Source: Halorarum halophilum (GTDB lineage Archaea; Halobacteriota; Halobacteria; Halobacteriales; Haloferacaceae). Taken from it: a stretch of DNA of 64,000 nucleotides. The position numbers were made by a program, and so were the translations under genes. The notes beneath the pieces were generated by a model. That model made no database searches and was not told the origin of the DNA. It saw nothing but the letters and a program-made list of their open reading frames with translations. Positions 1 through 8,835 of the stretch are shown in pieces. Within the stretch, counting starts at the first letter, position 1. Each line of letters begins with the position of its first letter. Location of the stretch: NCBI RefSeq assembly GCF_013401515.1, contig NZ_CP058529.1, positions 2,728,001 through 2,792,000 of the forward strand. The letters run 5' to 3'.

Positions 1-1295
1 AGGCGGTCGCCCGCGAGTTCCGCATGTTCGAGTTCCTCCCGCTCGGCGCCGTCCTGCTGATCATCGGGTCGATCTACCTGCTCACGATCGGCCGCTGGCT
101 CACCCCGGCGCGCATCGAGCCCCGCGCCGACCTGACCGAGGAGTTCGAGATGGCCGACTACCTCACGGAGGTCGTCGTCCGCCCGGACTCCCCGCTGATC
201 GGCCAGCGCGTCGAGAACGCCCTCGAGGACACCCCGTTCGACGTCGACCTCGTCCAGCTCATCCGGGACAAGCGGGTGTTCCTCGAACCGCTCGGGCAGA
301 AGGAGATCCAGGCGGGCGACGTGTTCGCCGTCCGCACCGACCGGGACACGCTGGTCGAACTGCTCGACGTCGAGGGGCTCGACCTCGTCCCCGAGGCGAC
401 CGTCGACGAGGACGAACTCGAGGCCGCCGAGGGGCCCAAGAACCTCGTCGAGGTCGTCATCGCGCCGGGCTCCTCGCTCGTCGGCGAGTCGCTCGCGACC
501 GCGAGCTTCCGCCAGCGCTACGACGCGACGGTGCTCGCGTTCCGGCGCGGCGGCGAACTCATCCGCCAGCGGATGGACGACGTCCCCCTGCGGGTCGGCG
601 ACACGCTGCTCGTGCAGGCGTCTGCCGTGTCGCTCGAACGGCTCGACGCGAACCGGAACTTCATCGTCGCCCAAGAGATCGAACAGCACGACTACCGGGA
701 GTCGAAGACGCCCGTCGCGGTCGGCATCGTCGGCCTCGTCGTCGCGCTCGCCGCGCTCGGCGTGATGCCCATCGTCGTCTCGGCGCTCGCGGGCGCGCTG
801 GCGATGGTGCTCACCGGCTGTCTCCGCCCGCCGGAGGTGTACGACGCCGTGCAGTGGGACGTCATCTTCCTGCTCGCGGGCGTCATCCCGCTCGGCATCG
901 CCATGGAGTCCTCGGGCGCGGCGGGCCTGCTCGCGGACGCGGTCGTCGCCGCCGGCGACGTGCTCCCGCCGCTGCTCCTGCTCGGCACCTTCTACGTCGT
1001 CACGGCGCTGCTCACGAACGTCGTCTCGAACAACGCGAGCGTCGTGCTGATGATCCCCGTCGCCATCGAGGCGGCGGGCACGCTCGGTGCGAACCCCCTC
1101 GCGTTCGCGATGGCGGTCACCTTCGCGGCCAGCACGGCGTTCATGACGCCGGTCGGCTACCAGACGAACCTGTTCGTGTACGGCCCAGGCGGGTACAAGT
1201 TCACCGACTACATCCGCGTCGGCGGCCCGCTGCAGGCGATCTTCGCCGTGGTGACGACGATCGGCGTGGACTTCTTCTTCGGGCTGGGGCTGTAG
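1..1295 (+). CDS. SLC13-family permease with two RCK_C domains (5' truncated)
   Basis: The frame is open from base 3 to the TAG at 1293-1295, so the true start lies to the left of the window; the ATG at 24 is internal. What is visible is a transmembrane helix, then two soluble RCK_C (TrkA_C) domains at about residues 48-125 and 140-220, then a hydrophobic half with the SLC13-type stretch NVVSNNASVVLMIPVA. SLC13/DASS permeases carry di/tricarboxylates, sulfate or similar anions with Na+. The substrate cannot be told from sequence. The RCK_C pair between the membrane halves is the usual SLC13-TrkA_C arrangement and suggests gating by a cytosolic ligand. The N-terminal membrane half is missing. 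Confidence 0.85.
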   Translation, partial: AVAREFRMFEFLPLGAVLLIIGSIYLLTIGRWLTPARIEPRADLTEEFEMADYLTEVVVRPDSPLIGQRVENALEDTPFDVDLVQLIRDKRVFLEPLGQKEIQAGDVFAVRTDRDTLVELLDVEGLDLVPEATVDEDELEAAEGPKNLVEVVIAPGSSLVGESLATASFRQRYDATVLAFRRGGELIRQRMDDVPLRVGDTLLVQASAVSLERLDANRNFIVAQEIEQHDYRESKTPVAVGIVGLVVALAALGVMPIVVSALAGALAMVLTGCLRPPEVYDAVQWDVIFLLAGVIPLGIAMESSGAAGLLADAVVAAGDVLPPLLLLGTFYVVTALLTNVVSNNASVVLMIPVAIEAAGTLGANPLAFAMAVTFAASTAFMTPVGYQTNLFVYGPGGYKFTDYIRVGGPLQAIFAVVTTIGVDFFFGLGL

Positions 1296-1356
1296 CGTCG
1301 CCGGCCGCCGGTGAGAACGAAACGCTTTACCACGATTCGGCTCTTGGTTCGGCTAC

Positions 1357-1429
1357 GGGACCGTGGGTTAGCTTGGTATACTTCGGGCCTTGGGTGCCCG
1401 TGACCCCGGTTCGAATCCGGGCGGTCCCA
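1357..1429 (+). tRNA. tRNA-Pro (anticodon TGG)
   Basis: A full cloverleaf of 73 nt can be folded by eye. The 7-bp acceptor stem is GGGACCG (1357-1363) with CGGTCCC (1422-1428), and the discriminator is A1429. The anticodon stem is CGGGC/GCCCG around the loop CTTGGGT, giving anticodon TGG at 1391-1393. The T arm is CCCGG-TTCGAAT-CCGGG. No intron and no encoded CCA are present. Confidence 0.95.
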
Positions 1430-1554
1430 CTCCTTCGACCCATTACAACCCATCGCGAGCCGCGTAAATCGATCGCTAACGACGCTCTCGAACCCCCCTT
1501 CAGTTCCGGTGGAAGGCGACACTTCTTACCTGATGAGCCAGTAACAACGTTCTA

Positions 1555-3666
1555 ATGAGTCAGATGGAGCGCCAGGAACTCGACCAGTTCCTGAGTTTCT
1601 ACCGCACGTACTACGGCGACGAGATCGCCTCGCTCGCCCAGCGGTACCCGAAGGAGCAACGCTCGCTCCACGTCGAGTTCGACGACCTCTACACGTTCGA
1701 CCCCGACCTCGCCGAGCGCTACCTCCAGCACCCCGAGGACATGAGCCGCGTCGCCGAGGAGGCGCTCCGCACGTACGACCTCCCGGTCGACATCTCGCTC
1801 GGGCAGGCCCACGTCCGGATGCGCGGCCTGCCGCGCGAGCGCACGATCGACATCCGGAACATCCGGGTGCAGGATGACCACATCGGCTCGATGGTCGCCG
1901 TCCAGGGTATCGTTCGGAAGGCGACCGACGTGCGCCCGAAGGTGACCGAGGCGGCGTTCGAGTGCCAGCGGTGCGGGACGATGACGTACATCCCGCAGGC
2001 CGACTCCGGATTCCAGGAGCCCCACGAGTGCCAGGGCTGCGAGCGCCAGGGGCCGTTCCGGGTGAACCACGACCAGTCCGAGTTCATCGACTCCCAGAAG
2101 CTCCGGATCCAGGAGTCGCCCGAGGGGCTGCGCGGGGGCGAGACGCCCCAGAGCATCGACGTGAACCTCGAGGACGACATCTGCGGGAAGGTGACCCCGG
2201 GGGACCACGTAGTCACCGTGGGCGTGCTCCACATCGAGCAGGTCACCTCCGGCCAGGAGAAGACGAACATCTTCGACCTCTACATGGACGGCGTCTCGAT
2301 CGTCATCGAGGACGAGGAGTTCGAGGACATGGACATCACCGAGGAGGACAAGAAGGAGATCTACGAGCTCTCCAACCGCGAGACCATCTATGAGGACATG
2401 GTCGGCTCCATCGCGCCCTCCATCTACGGCTACGAGGAGGAGAAGCTCGCGATGATCCTCCAGCTGTTCTCGGGCGTCACGAAGCACCTCCCGGACGGCT
2501 CGCGCATCCGCGGCGACCTCCACATGCTCCTCATCGGGGACCCCGGTACCGGGAAGTCCCAGATGCTCTCGTACATCCGCCACATCGCCCCGCGCTCGGT
2601 GTACACCTCCGGCAAGGGTTCCTCCTCGGCCGGTCTCACGGCCGCGGCCGTGCGCGACGACTTCGGCGACGGCCAGCAGTGGACGCTCGAGGCCGGCGCG
2701 CTCGTGCTCGCCGACAAGGGTATCGCGGCGGTGGACGAGCTCGACAAGATGCGCCCGGAGGACCGGTCCGCGATGCACGAGGGGCTCGAACAGCAGCAGA
2801 TCTCCGTCTCCAAGGCCGGCATCAACGCGACGCTCAAGAGCCGGTGTTCGCTGCTCGGCGCGGCGAACCCCAAGTACGGCCGGTTCGACCAGTACGAGCC
2901 CATCGGCGAGCAGATCGACCTCGAACCGGCGCTCATCTCCCGGTTCGACCTCATCTTCACCGTTACCGACCAGCCCGACCCCGATCACGACGCGAAACTG
3001 GCCGAGCACATCATCACCACGAACTACGCGGGCGAACTGAACACCCAGCGCGAGAAGGTGACGAACTCGGAGTACACCTCCGAGGAGATCGAGAACGTCA
3101 CCGAGGAGGTCGCCCCGGTCATCGAGGCGGAGGTGCTCAGGAAGTACATCGCGTTCTCGAAGCGCAACTGCTACCCGACGATGACCGACGAGGCGAAGGA
3201 GGCCATCCGCGACTTCTACGTCGACCTCCGCTCGAAGGGCGCGGACGAGGACGCGCCCGTCCCGGTCACCGCCCGGAAGCTGGAGGCGCTCGTCCGGCTC
3301 TCGGAGGCGAGCGCGCGCGTCCGGCTCTCGGACACGGTCGACCTCGAGGATGCGGAGCGCGTCATCGACATCGTCCGCTCGTGCCTCCAGGACATCGGTG
3401 TCGACCCCGAAACGGGCCAGTTCGACGCCGACGTGGTCGAGACGGGCACCTCGAAGTCCCAGCGCGACCGCATCAAGAACATCAAGGAGCTCATCACCAC
3501 CATCGCCGACGAGTACGACGACGAGCCCGGCGCGCCGGTCGAGAAGATCCTCGAACGGGCCGACGAGGTCGGCATGGACCCCGACAAGGCCGAGCAGGAG
3601 ATCGAGAGCCTCCGCCGCAAGGGGGAGGTGTACGAGCCCCAGAACGGTTACATCAGGACGACGTAG
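1555..3666 (+). CDS. mcm: Replicative DNA helicase MCM
   Basis: At 703 aa this is the archaeal minichromosome maintenance helicase, the ring ATPase that unwinds DNA ahead of the fork. The N-terminal domain carries a zinc ribbon with C137, C140, C159 and C162. The AAA+ core has Walker A GDPGTGKS at 328-335, Walker B around VDELDKM near residue 395, and the SRFDL arginine-finger segment near 460. A winged-helix-like region ends the protein. Length is normal and no intein interrupts the P-loop, although haloarchaeal mcm genes often carry inteins. The next gene starts directly after the stop codon, which suggests co-transcription. Confidence 0.97.
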   Translation: MSQMERQELDQFLSFYRTYYGDEIASLAQRYPKEQRSLHVEFDDLYTFDPDLAERYLQHPEDMSRVAEEALRTYDLPVDISLGQAHVRMRGLPRERTIDIRNIRVQDDHIGSMVAVQGIVRKATDVRPKVTEAAFECQRCGTMTYIPQADSGFQEPHECQGCERQGPFRVNHDQSEFIDSQKLRIQESPEGLRGGETPQSIDVNLEDDICGKVTPGDHVVTVGVLHIEQVTSGQEKTNIFDLYMDGVSIVIEDEEFEDMDITEEDKKEIYELSNRETIYEDMVGSIAPSIYGYEEEKLAMILQLFSGVTKHLPDGSRIRGDLHMLLIGDPGTGKSQMLSYIRHIAPRSVYTSGKGSSSAGLTAAAVRDDFGDGQQWTLEAGALVLADKGIAAVDELDKMRPEDRSAMHEGLEQQQISVSKAGINATLKSRCSLLGAANPKYGRFDQYEPIGEQIDLEPALISRFDLIFTVTDQPDPDHDAKLAEHIITTNYAGELNTQREKVTNSEYTSEEIENVTEEVAPVIEAEVLRKYIAFSKRNCYPTMTDEAKEAIRDFYVDLRSKGADEDAPVPVTARKLEALVRLSEASARVRLSDTVDLEDAERVIDIVRSCLQDIGVDPETGQFDADVVETGTSKSQRDRIKNIKELITTIADEYDDEPGAPVEKILERADEVGMDPDKAEQEIESLRRKGEVYEPQNGYIRTT

Positions 3667-3948
3667 ATGGACCGCATCTCCGCCATCCGGAACGTCGAGG
3701 ACGCCCTCAGGGCGTTCGAGGCGGGCGAGGCGGATCTCGCGGAGACCGAGCGCCGCGTGAACACCGTCCTCCGGACGTTCGCGACCGAGTTCGAGGCGCC
3801 CGGGAAGCGGGCCTATCGCGCGACCGACGGGACCGAACGGGGAGACGGAACGGTCGTTGTCGCCGAGTCGCCGGCGGAAGCGCGCGAGCGCGTCGGGGCA
3901 CTCACGGACCGGGAACCGGCGGACGTGGACGTGGTTCCGATCGAGTGA
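3667..3948 (+). CDS. Small uncharacterised protein immediately after mcm
   Basis: This 93-aa ORF starts with ATG at the base after the mcm stop, so translation is probably coupled. The first 45 residues look helical (ISAIRNVEDALRAFEAGEA) and the C-terminal half resembles a compact alpha/beta unit ending in ADVDVVPIE. No known catalytic motif is visible. I believe it belongs to a haloarchaeal family that travels with mcm, but I cannot confirm the family number. A role linked to replication is only a guess from position. Confidence 0.75.
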   Translation: MDRISAIRNVEDALRAFEAGEADLAETERRVNTVLRTFATEFEAPGKRAYRATDGTERGDGTVVVAESPAEARERVGALTDREPADVDVVPIE

Positions 3949-4013
3949 GAATCGGAGCAAACGCTTTATCACACCCCCTCCCAAGTAAGTTACAGAGTAG
4001 CGAGGTTACGAAA

Positions 4014-4634
4014 GTGAACGAACACGAACTAGAGCAGGACGTCACGGGCCAACTCGGCGATGCAGCCACGGTACTCCTGCTCTCGCCGTCGTTCTCGGAC
4101 CACGAGGGCGAGACGTGTGCCGACCTCCTCCTGCCGGAGGAGGCGGACGGACAGAACGCCCTGTGGGTGTCGTACACCAAGTCGCCCGACAAGCAGGTTC
4201 GCCGGTTCCGCGCCCGCTCCGCGAGCGCACCGCGGAACGTGGGCATCATCAGCGTGGACGACGCCGCCCGCTCGGCGGCCGCGACGACCGGCACCGGCGG
4301 GGGGCCGGACGCCGTCGGGGAGACGATCACGAGCCCCAACGACCTCACCGGCCTCGGCATCCGCATCACCGAGTACCTCAAGCGCTGGCAGGGTAACGAG
4401 GCCCGCACGGTCGTCTGCTTCGACTCGCTCACCGCGTTGCTGCAGTACGTCGAACTGGAGACGGCCTACCAGTTCCTCCACGTGCTCACCGGGCGGTTCG
4501 CCGCCGTCGGCGCGTTCGCGCACTTCCACATGGACCCCACGGCCCACGACGACAGGACGGTGGAGACGATCGTCTCCCTGTTCGACGCGGTCGTCGAACT
4601 CGACGGCGACGACGTCACCGTCCGTAGCCGGTAG
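4014..4634 (+). CDS. KaiC/RecA-like haloarchaeal protein (DUF7504/DUF835 type)
   Basis: The protein has 206 aa from a GTG start chosen because GAGGT (4002-4006) lies 7 nt upstream. A degraded RecA-like fold can be recognised: strand LLLSPSF in place of a P-loop, then VVCFDSLTALLQYVELE (a Walker-B-like strand) and FHMDPTAHDDRTVETIVSLF near the C-terminus. The last pattern is typical of haloarchaeal proteins annotated as DUF7504/DUF835 and related to KaiC ATPases. With no intact Walker A it probably does not hydrolyse ATP. A TTTATC motif near 3965-3970 may be its TATA element. Confidence 0.75.
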   Translation: MNEHELEQDVTGQLGDAATVLLLSPSFSDHEGETCADLLLPEEADGQNALWVSYTKSPDKQVRRFRARSASAPRNVGIISVDDAARSAAATTGTGGGPDAVGETITSPNDLTGLGIRITEYLKRWQGNEARTVVCFDSLTALLQYVELETAYQFLHVLTGRFAAVGAFAHFHMDPTAHDDRTVETIVSLFDAVVELDGDDVTVRSR

Positions 4635-4696
4635 CGACGCCCCGTTCGCGCGGTGCCGATGACAGGTTTACTTTCGATCACGAAACAGCCGTAAGC

Positions 4697-5035
4697 ATGG
4701 TGCTCGTCGTCGCCTACTCCGCCGGGGCGCGGACGACCCTCCGGAACGCCTGTCGAACCCACGAGGACGCCGTTCGCGACCGGTTCGGTCGCGCCGCCCT
4801 ACTCGCGGAGACCGAACTCGGCGCCTTCCTCGCCTGCCGGCTCAGGGAGAAACACGGGGCGGACGTGCAGGTCGAGCGGACGACCACGTTCAACGAGTTC
4901 GCCGCCGTCCGCCCCGCGATCAGGGAGGCGGCGACCGCGTACGAGGGTCGCGATCGGGCCAGCACGCCGTACGCCAAGTTCGCCGCGGGGACTGACCACC
5001 CCGACCCGGACGCGATGGCCGGGACCGACCTGTGA
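4697..5035 (+). CDS. Uncharacterised haloarchaeal protein, 112 aa
   Basis: I do not recognise a fold with known function. The ATG at 4697 opens MVLVVAYSAGARTTLRN, and the stop overlaps the start of the next gene by 4 nt (5032-5035), so the two are translationally coupled. The middle is rich in charged helices (LRNACRTHEDAVRDRFGRAA). The same neighbourhood order (mcm, small genes, parA, tfb) is, as far as I recall, kept in other haloarchaea, so this is likely a real conserved gene. Confidence 0.7.
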   Translation: MVLVVAYSAGARTTLRNACRTHEDAVRDRFGRAALLAETELGAFLACRLREKHGADVQVERTTTFNEFAAVRPAIREAATAYEGRDRASTPYAKFAAGTDHPDPDAMAGTDL

Positions 5036-5849
5036 GGATCCGCCTCGACGGCCGGACCTACCGCAGTCGCGCCGTCGACCTTCGCTGGGGCCACCCGGAC
5101 GTCGACCCGACGCGGGTCCGCCGTGCGCTCGACCTCGACCCGGACGACCCGCTCGCGGTCGTGTCCGACTCGCCGCCCTCGCTCCACCGAGCACTCGCGA
5201 GCGCCGCCAGAACCCGCGGCCACGACGCGCCACAGGACGATCGAATCGCGACGATCCGGCGAGAACTCGCCGCCGCGGCTTCGACCGACCCGGTCGACGC
5301 GCCGGACGTCCCCGACCTCGCGGCGGCGCGCGAACGGGCCGCGAACGCGGCGGCCGACGTCGAACGCCTCCGCGAGCGGGTCGCGACGGCCCGCGGGCGA
5401 CTCCAGGCGGTTCGGGAGGCCGGCGGGGAGGCGGCCGTGCCCGAGCGGGAACACCGGGACGCTGCGCGGGAGCTCGCCGCGGCGGAGACGGACCGCGTCG
5501 CCGCGGAACAGGCGCTCGCAGCGGCGAGCGAGCGCGCCCGTGCCCGCCGATCAGCGAGCAGGCGGACGCTCCGGCTCCGCGACGAACTGTCGAACCGACG
5601 GAGCGAGGCCGGACGGGAACTCGCCCGCCGGATCTACCCCGCGTTCGCCGCCGCCGTCGACCACTCGCGGGCGAGGCGCGACCGGGAACGGGGCCGTCCG
5701 AGTACGCCGGCGACGCGGTCACCGGTCACCTCGCGGCAGTCGCCGTCGCCGACCGCGATGCTCCCGTCGTACTCGGAGCCGGAGCCGCCCGGTTCGGCGG
5801 TCCCGCCGAGGCGACGACGCGGCTGGGCGTCACAGTCGTCCAACTTTAA
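5032..5849 (+). pseudogene. Coiled-coil haloarchaeal protein, apparently frameshifted near 5660
   Basis: From ATG 5032 the frame reads an N-terminal domain and a long Ala/Arg/Glu coiled coil (about residues 95-195) up to RRIYPAFAAAVD. After that the frame becomes low-complexity Ser/Pro/Arg. In the frame one base earlier the sequence continues sensibly from about 5662 as GEARPGTGPSEYAGDAVTG, then a strand-rich stretch ending GVTVVQL and TAA at 5847-5849. This fits a domain-like C-terminus of the same protein. So either one base is missing (or two extra) near 5655-5665, or the gene is truly broken. The original frame has no stop here and by chance runs into the next gene. Confidence 0.65.
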
Positions 5850-5874
5850 CCGCGAAGCCGGGACCAGAGTCCCC

Positions 5875-6588
5875 ATGTCCGTCGCCCTCGTCGCCGACGC
5901 GGAGGTCCGCGCCGGCGTCGCGCTTGTCACCATCCACGTTCGGAACCCGACGCCGGTCGCCCGGCGGGTCCGGGTGGCGAACCGCCTGGCCGGCCCCGTC
6001 CTCCCGCCGCGCAGGAACGGGGTCCCCGAGGCCGGCTGGGACGACGACGGCGTGACGGCGATCGTCGACGCCGGGGACTCCGCGGCGCTCGGCTACGCGT
6101 GTCCGCTCGGCGGACGCGAGGCGGTCGACCCGCCCGCCGAACTCGCGGAGGTCGGCGACCCGGACGAACGCCGGGACGATGCGGTGGCGCGCGCCCGGCG
6201 CGATCTCGGACCCTTCCGGCCGCCGCGCGACGCAGTTCCGCTCGGTACGGCGACCGACGGGCCGGTCGACCCGATAGGCGAGTCGAGTTCTACCGGGTCG
6301 ACCGCCGACTCCCCGAGCAGGCCTTGGAATACGGCACTTCCGGACGATGTCGCGGCATATCTCGACCACGCCACCCGGCGGATCGAACTCGCGGAGCGGC
6401 TGACCGACGCCTCCGTCCCCGAGGCGACGGACGCGCTCGCCGAGTGCGACGTCGCGCCCGACGTCCTCGCCGAGGTGGTGGACGAGGACGCAGAGACGCT
6501 CCGGGTCCTGTCGGAGCGCGCCGGAACGCTGGCTTCGCGTGCCGAAGCAACCAATGTGCCCGCGGACGCGCTCCGGAGGCTGGCGTGA
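5875..6588 (+). CDS. Uncharacterised haloarchaeal protein, 237 aa
   Basis: The start is ATG 5875, 25 nt after the frame-corrected stop of the upstream gene. It opens MSVALVADAEVRAGVALVTI followed by HVRNPTPVARRVRVANRL, which reads as a beta-sandwich of the kind that binds or stabilises other proteins. The last 90 residues are helical (DVAAYLDHATRRIELAERL). Its stop TGA overlaps the GTG start of the ParA gene. No catalytic motif is seen. Without the frameshift correction this gene would be mis-annotated as the C-terminus of the upstream gene. Confidence 0.7.
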   Translation: MSVALVADAEVRAGVALVTIHVRNPTPVARRVRVANRLAGPVLPPRRNGVPEAGWDDDGVTAIVDAGDSAALGYACPLGGREAVDPPAELAEVGDPDERRDDAVARARRDLGPFRPPRDAVPLGTATDGPVDPIGESSSTGSTADSPSRPWNTALPDDVAAYLDHATRRIELAERLTDASVPEATDALAECDVAPDVLAEVVDEDAETLRVLSERAGTLASRAEATNVPADALRRLA

Positions 6589-7238
6589 TCCTCGCGGTGA
6601 CGGGGGGGAAGGGCGGGGTCGGGAAGTCGACGCTCGCGTACAACCTCGGCGCCGCGCTCGACGCCGTCGTGGTCGACGCCGACCTCGCGATGGCGGACCT
6701 GCCGTGGGGACGGGGCCCCGACCTGCACGACGTGCTCGCCGGTCGAGCCGACCCGGCGGAGGCGCTCCGTCCCGGACCGGTCGACCTCCTGCCGTGTGGC
6801 CGGTCGCTCGCGGGCGCGCGGGCGGCCGACGTCGGCCGGCTCGAGGGGGTCGTCCGGTCACCGGGCCGCGACGTCCTCGTCGACTGTCCGGCGGGGCTTC
6901 GCGCCGACGCGGGCGTCCCGCTCGCCGTCGCCGACGCCTGCATCGTCGTGGCGTCGCCGCGCGCCTGGGCGCTGGCGGACGCCGTCCGCGCCCGCGGCCT
7001 CGCGCGCGAACTCGACGCGGGGCTCGTCGCGGTCGCGCTCAACCGCCTCCTCAACGACCCGCCGACCGCCGCCGTGGAGCGCACGCTGGGCGCTCCCGTG
7101 GTTTCGGTGCCGGCGGACCCGCGGCTCGGACGGTCGGTCGGGGCCGAGGAGCCGGTCGTGGACACGTCGCCGGACAGCGCGGGCGCCCGGGCCGTGGAAG
7201 CACTCGCCGCCGAGGTTCAGTCCTGCAAGTCTCCGTAG
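6585..7238 (+). CDS. ParA/MinD-family P-loop ATPase
   Basis: The 217-aa protein starts at GTG 6585, which overlaps the upstream TGA and has GGAGG at 6575-6579 as ribosome binding site. The deviant Walker A motif TGGKGGVGKST is intact with both lysines, and VVVDADLAMADL (switch region) and VLVDCPAGL (Walker B) follow. It belongs to the ParA/MinD/SIMIBI group that positions DNA or protein complexes. The partner is unknown. The tail (7217-7238) overlaps the convergent tfb gene by 22 nt. Confidence 0.88.
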   Translation: MILAVTGGKGGVGKSTLAYNLGAALDAVVVDADLAMADLPWGRGPDLHDVLAGRADPAEALRPGPVDLLPCGRSLAGARAADVGRLEGVVRSPGRDVLVDCPAGLRADAGVPLAVADACIVVASPRAWALADAVRARGLARELDAGLVAVALNRLLNDPPTAAVERTLGAPVVSVPADPRLGRSVGAEEPVVDTSPDSAGARAVEALAAEVQSCKSP

Positions 7239-8074
7239 CTGTTCCTGAGGGTGACCGGCGTCACGCCCGCCACGTCGGCCGCGGCGGCCTGCGTGCAGTT
7301 CACCCCCTCGTCCGCAGCCGCGGCGTACAGGCACGCGGCCGCGACGCCGCTGGGATTCCGTCCGTTGGTGATCCCCGCCTCGCGAGCGGTCTCCAGGTAC
7401 TCCCTGGCACCGCGTTCGATTACGGGGTCGAGGTCGAGTTCCGACGCGAACCGCGGCAGGTACTCCGCGGGGTCGATAGGACCGACCGGGAGCCCGAGTT
7501 CGCGGTTGAGCGCGTCGTAGGCGGCGCGGAGCTCCGCCGCGTCCGCCTTCGCGTCGTCGAGGAGCTCGCCGCGGGTCCGCGAGATGCCGGCGACCCGGCA
7601 GGCGGCGTACACCGTCGCGGCCGCGAACCCCTCGATCGATCGCCCGCGCAGGAGGTTCTCCTCCTGTGCGGAACCGAACAGCGTGCAGGCCTGGTCGCGG
7701 ATGCGGTCGCCGAGCGACTGGGCGCTCGTCAGCCGCCGGATCTCGGTGAAGCCGTACACCTGGTTGCGCTCCCGCTTGGTCGAGATGCGCGCCCGTGTGT
7801 GCTGGCGACGCATCCGTGCCCACTGTTTCCGCTTACGACCCGTGACGCGCGTGTGCCCGATCTCGGTCGAGAGGCCGCGATCGTGTCGGGACCTGGTCAA
7901 CGGGGCGCCGGTCCGTCGGGGATCGGTATCGTCGTCGGAGAAGCTCCGCCACTCCGGCCCGCGGTCGAGGCGGTCCGCGGAGACGACCAGGCCGCAGTCG
8001 CCGCACACCGTCTCGTCGCCGTTCACGCGCAGTCGTCCCTCGCACTCGGGACAGGCAGTCGTTTGCGTGCTCAT
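7217..8074 (-). CDS. tfb: Transcription initiation factor IIB (TFB)
   Basis: The 285-aa protein has the full TFB plan: an N-terminal zinc ribbon with C8, C11, C24 and C27, the B-finger/linker segment GPEWRSFSDDD, then two cyclin folds (about 100-190 and 195-285) that contact TBP and the BRE. It recruits RNA polymerase to TATA promoters. Haloarchaea encode several TFBs for different gene sets. This one is shorter and more divergent than the second TFB in the window at 58.3 kb, so it is probably a specialised paralogue. Linker residues are strongly basic (TGRKRKQWARMRRQ). Confidence 0.93.
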   Translation of the reverse strand: MSTQTTACPECEGRLRVNGDETVCGDCGLVVSADRLDRGPEWRSFSDDDTDPRRTGAPLTRSRHDRGLSTEIGHTRVTGRKRKQWARMRRQHTRARISTKRERNQVYGFTEIRRLTSAQSLGDRIRDQACTLFGSAQEENLLRGRSIEGFAAATVYAACRVAGISRTRGELLDDAKADAAELRAAYDALNRELGLPVGPIDPAEYLPRFASELDLDPVIERGAREYLETAREAGITNGRNPSGVAAACLYAAAADEGVNCTQAAAADVAGVTPVTLRNSYGDLQD

Positions 8075-8213
8075 ACTCGGAAGTTGCGCCCGATCCCTTA
8101 CTTAAAGCAGGGCCGAACCGGCGGAAACGGGCCTGAAACCGCCGCGAGAACGTACCGGTAATCGGTACGTTACGCCACGTCAGCGAAATTGATTTTCCAC
8201 TCCCATGAATGAA

Positions 8214-8220
8214 TTTATAA
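8214..8220 (+). promoter_or_regulatory. TATA box of the 8244 gene
   Basis: TTTATAA sits 24-30 nt before ATG 8244. Archaeal transcription starts about 25 nt after the TATA centre, so the transcript should begin at or just before 8244. This decides the start: the in-frame ATGs at 8205 and 8220 fall upstream of or inside the promoter. Confidence 0.7.
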
Positions 8221-8243
8221 TGGATGACGGGAAAGGGACGAGT

Positions 8244-8759
8244 ATGGCGCTGTCGGACATCGCCGCGGAGATCGAGGTGACCCTCGAGCAGCGCGACCGC
8301 GGCGTCGCCACCGTGGACGACACCGGCGGCGACCTCCGGGATCGGCTCGCCGACCACGCCGAAACGCTTCCCTGTACGCCTGCCGCGACCGCGACGGTGC
8401 TCGACCAGCACGGCCGCGGCGTGAGCGTGGGCGAGTGTGCCCGCGAGGCCGGGATCGCTCCGATGACCGCCGCGAAGGCGCTCCACCGGTGTGGCGTCCC
8501 CGGCGTCTCGCCGCTGGCGCCGACGGCTCGTCGCGTGGTCCGCGACTGGCTGGCCGGCGAGATCTCACGCGCCGACGCGCTGGAACTGACGGGCGGCGAG
8601 GGCGCATCGTTCGCGCTCGCCGCCTACGTCGAGACACACGAACCGGTCCCCGAACTTGTCGAGATCGCCGAGTCTGCTCGCCGTCCCACCGGCAACGCGA
8701 GCGTCGACAAGCGCGACGCGCTCGCGGGGACGATGACCGGCGCCGCCGACCTCCGCTAA
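8244..8759 (+). CDS. Uncharacterised helix-turn-helix-like haloarchaeal protein
   Basis: The 171-aa product (MALSDIAAEIEVTLEQRDRG) is probably leaderless given the TATA box at 8214. Residues about 55-95 (GVSVGECAREAGIAPMTAAK followed by ALHRCGV) look like a helix-turn-helix of the sigma-like/HTH_23 sort, so DNA binding is plausible. The rest is helical with an acidic face. It lies between tfb and a ParA-like gene. I infer a transcription-linked role only from the HTH pattern and the neighbours. Confidence 0.7.
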   Translation: MALSDIAAEIEVTLEQRDRGVATVDDTGGDLRDRLADHAETLPCTPAATATVLDQHGRGVSVGECAREAGIAPMTAAKALHRCGVPGVSPLAPTARRVVRDWLAGEISRADALELTGGEGASFALAAYVETHEPVPELVEIAESARRPTGNASVDKRDALAGTMTGAADLR

Positions 8760-8835
8760 CCTCCGCTGACCGCAGGCCCTCCACCGCGGTCCCCGTTTTC
8801 GGTTCCGGTCCGGTCGTGACCGCCGGGTTCCCACG

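Noticed and set aside
1552-3984. An 810-aa reading frame on the minus strand opposite mcm
   Set aside because: It is the mirror of a GC-rich coding strand: Leu/Val/Arg/Asp-rich with no domains, and mcm is certain.
5032-6588. A single 518-aa protein over 5032-6588
   Set aside because: The middle (about 5665-5870) is low-complexity Ser/Pro/Arg, and a sensible C-terminus appears in another frame. Two genes with a frameshift in the first explain it better.
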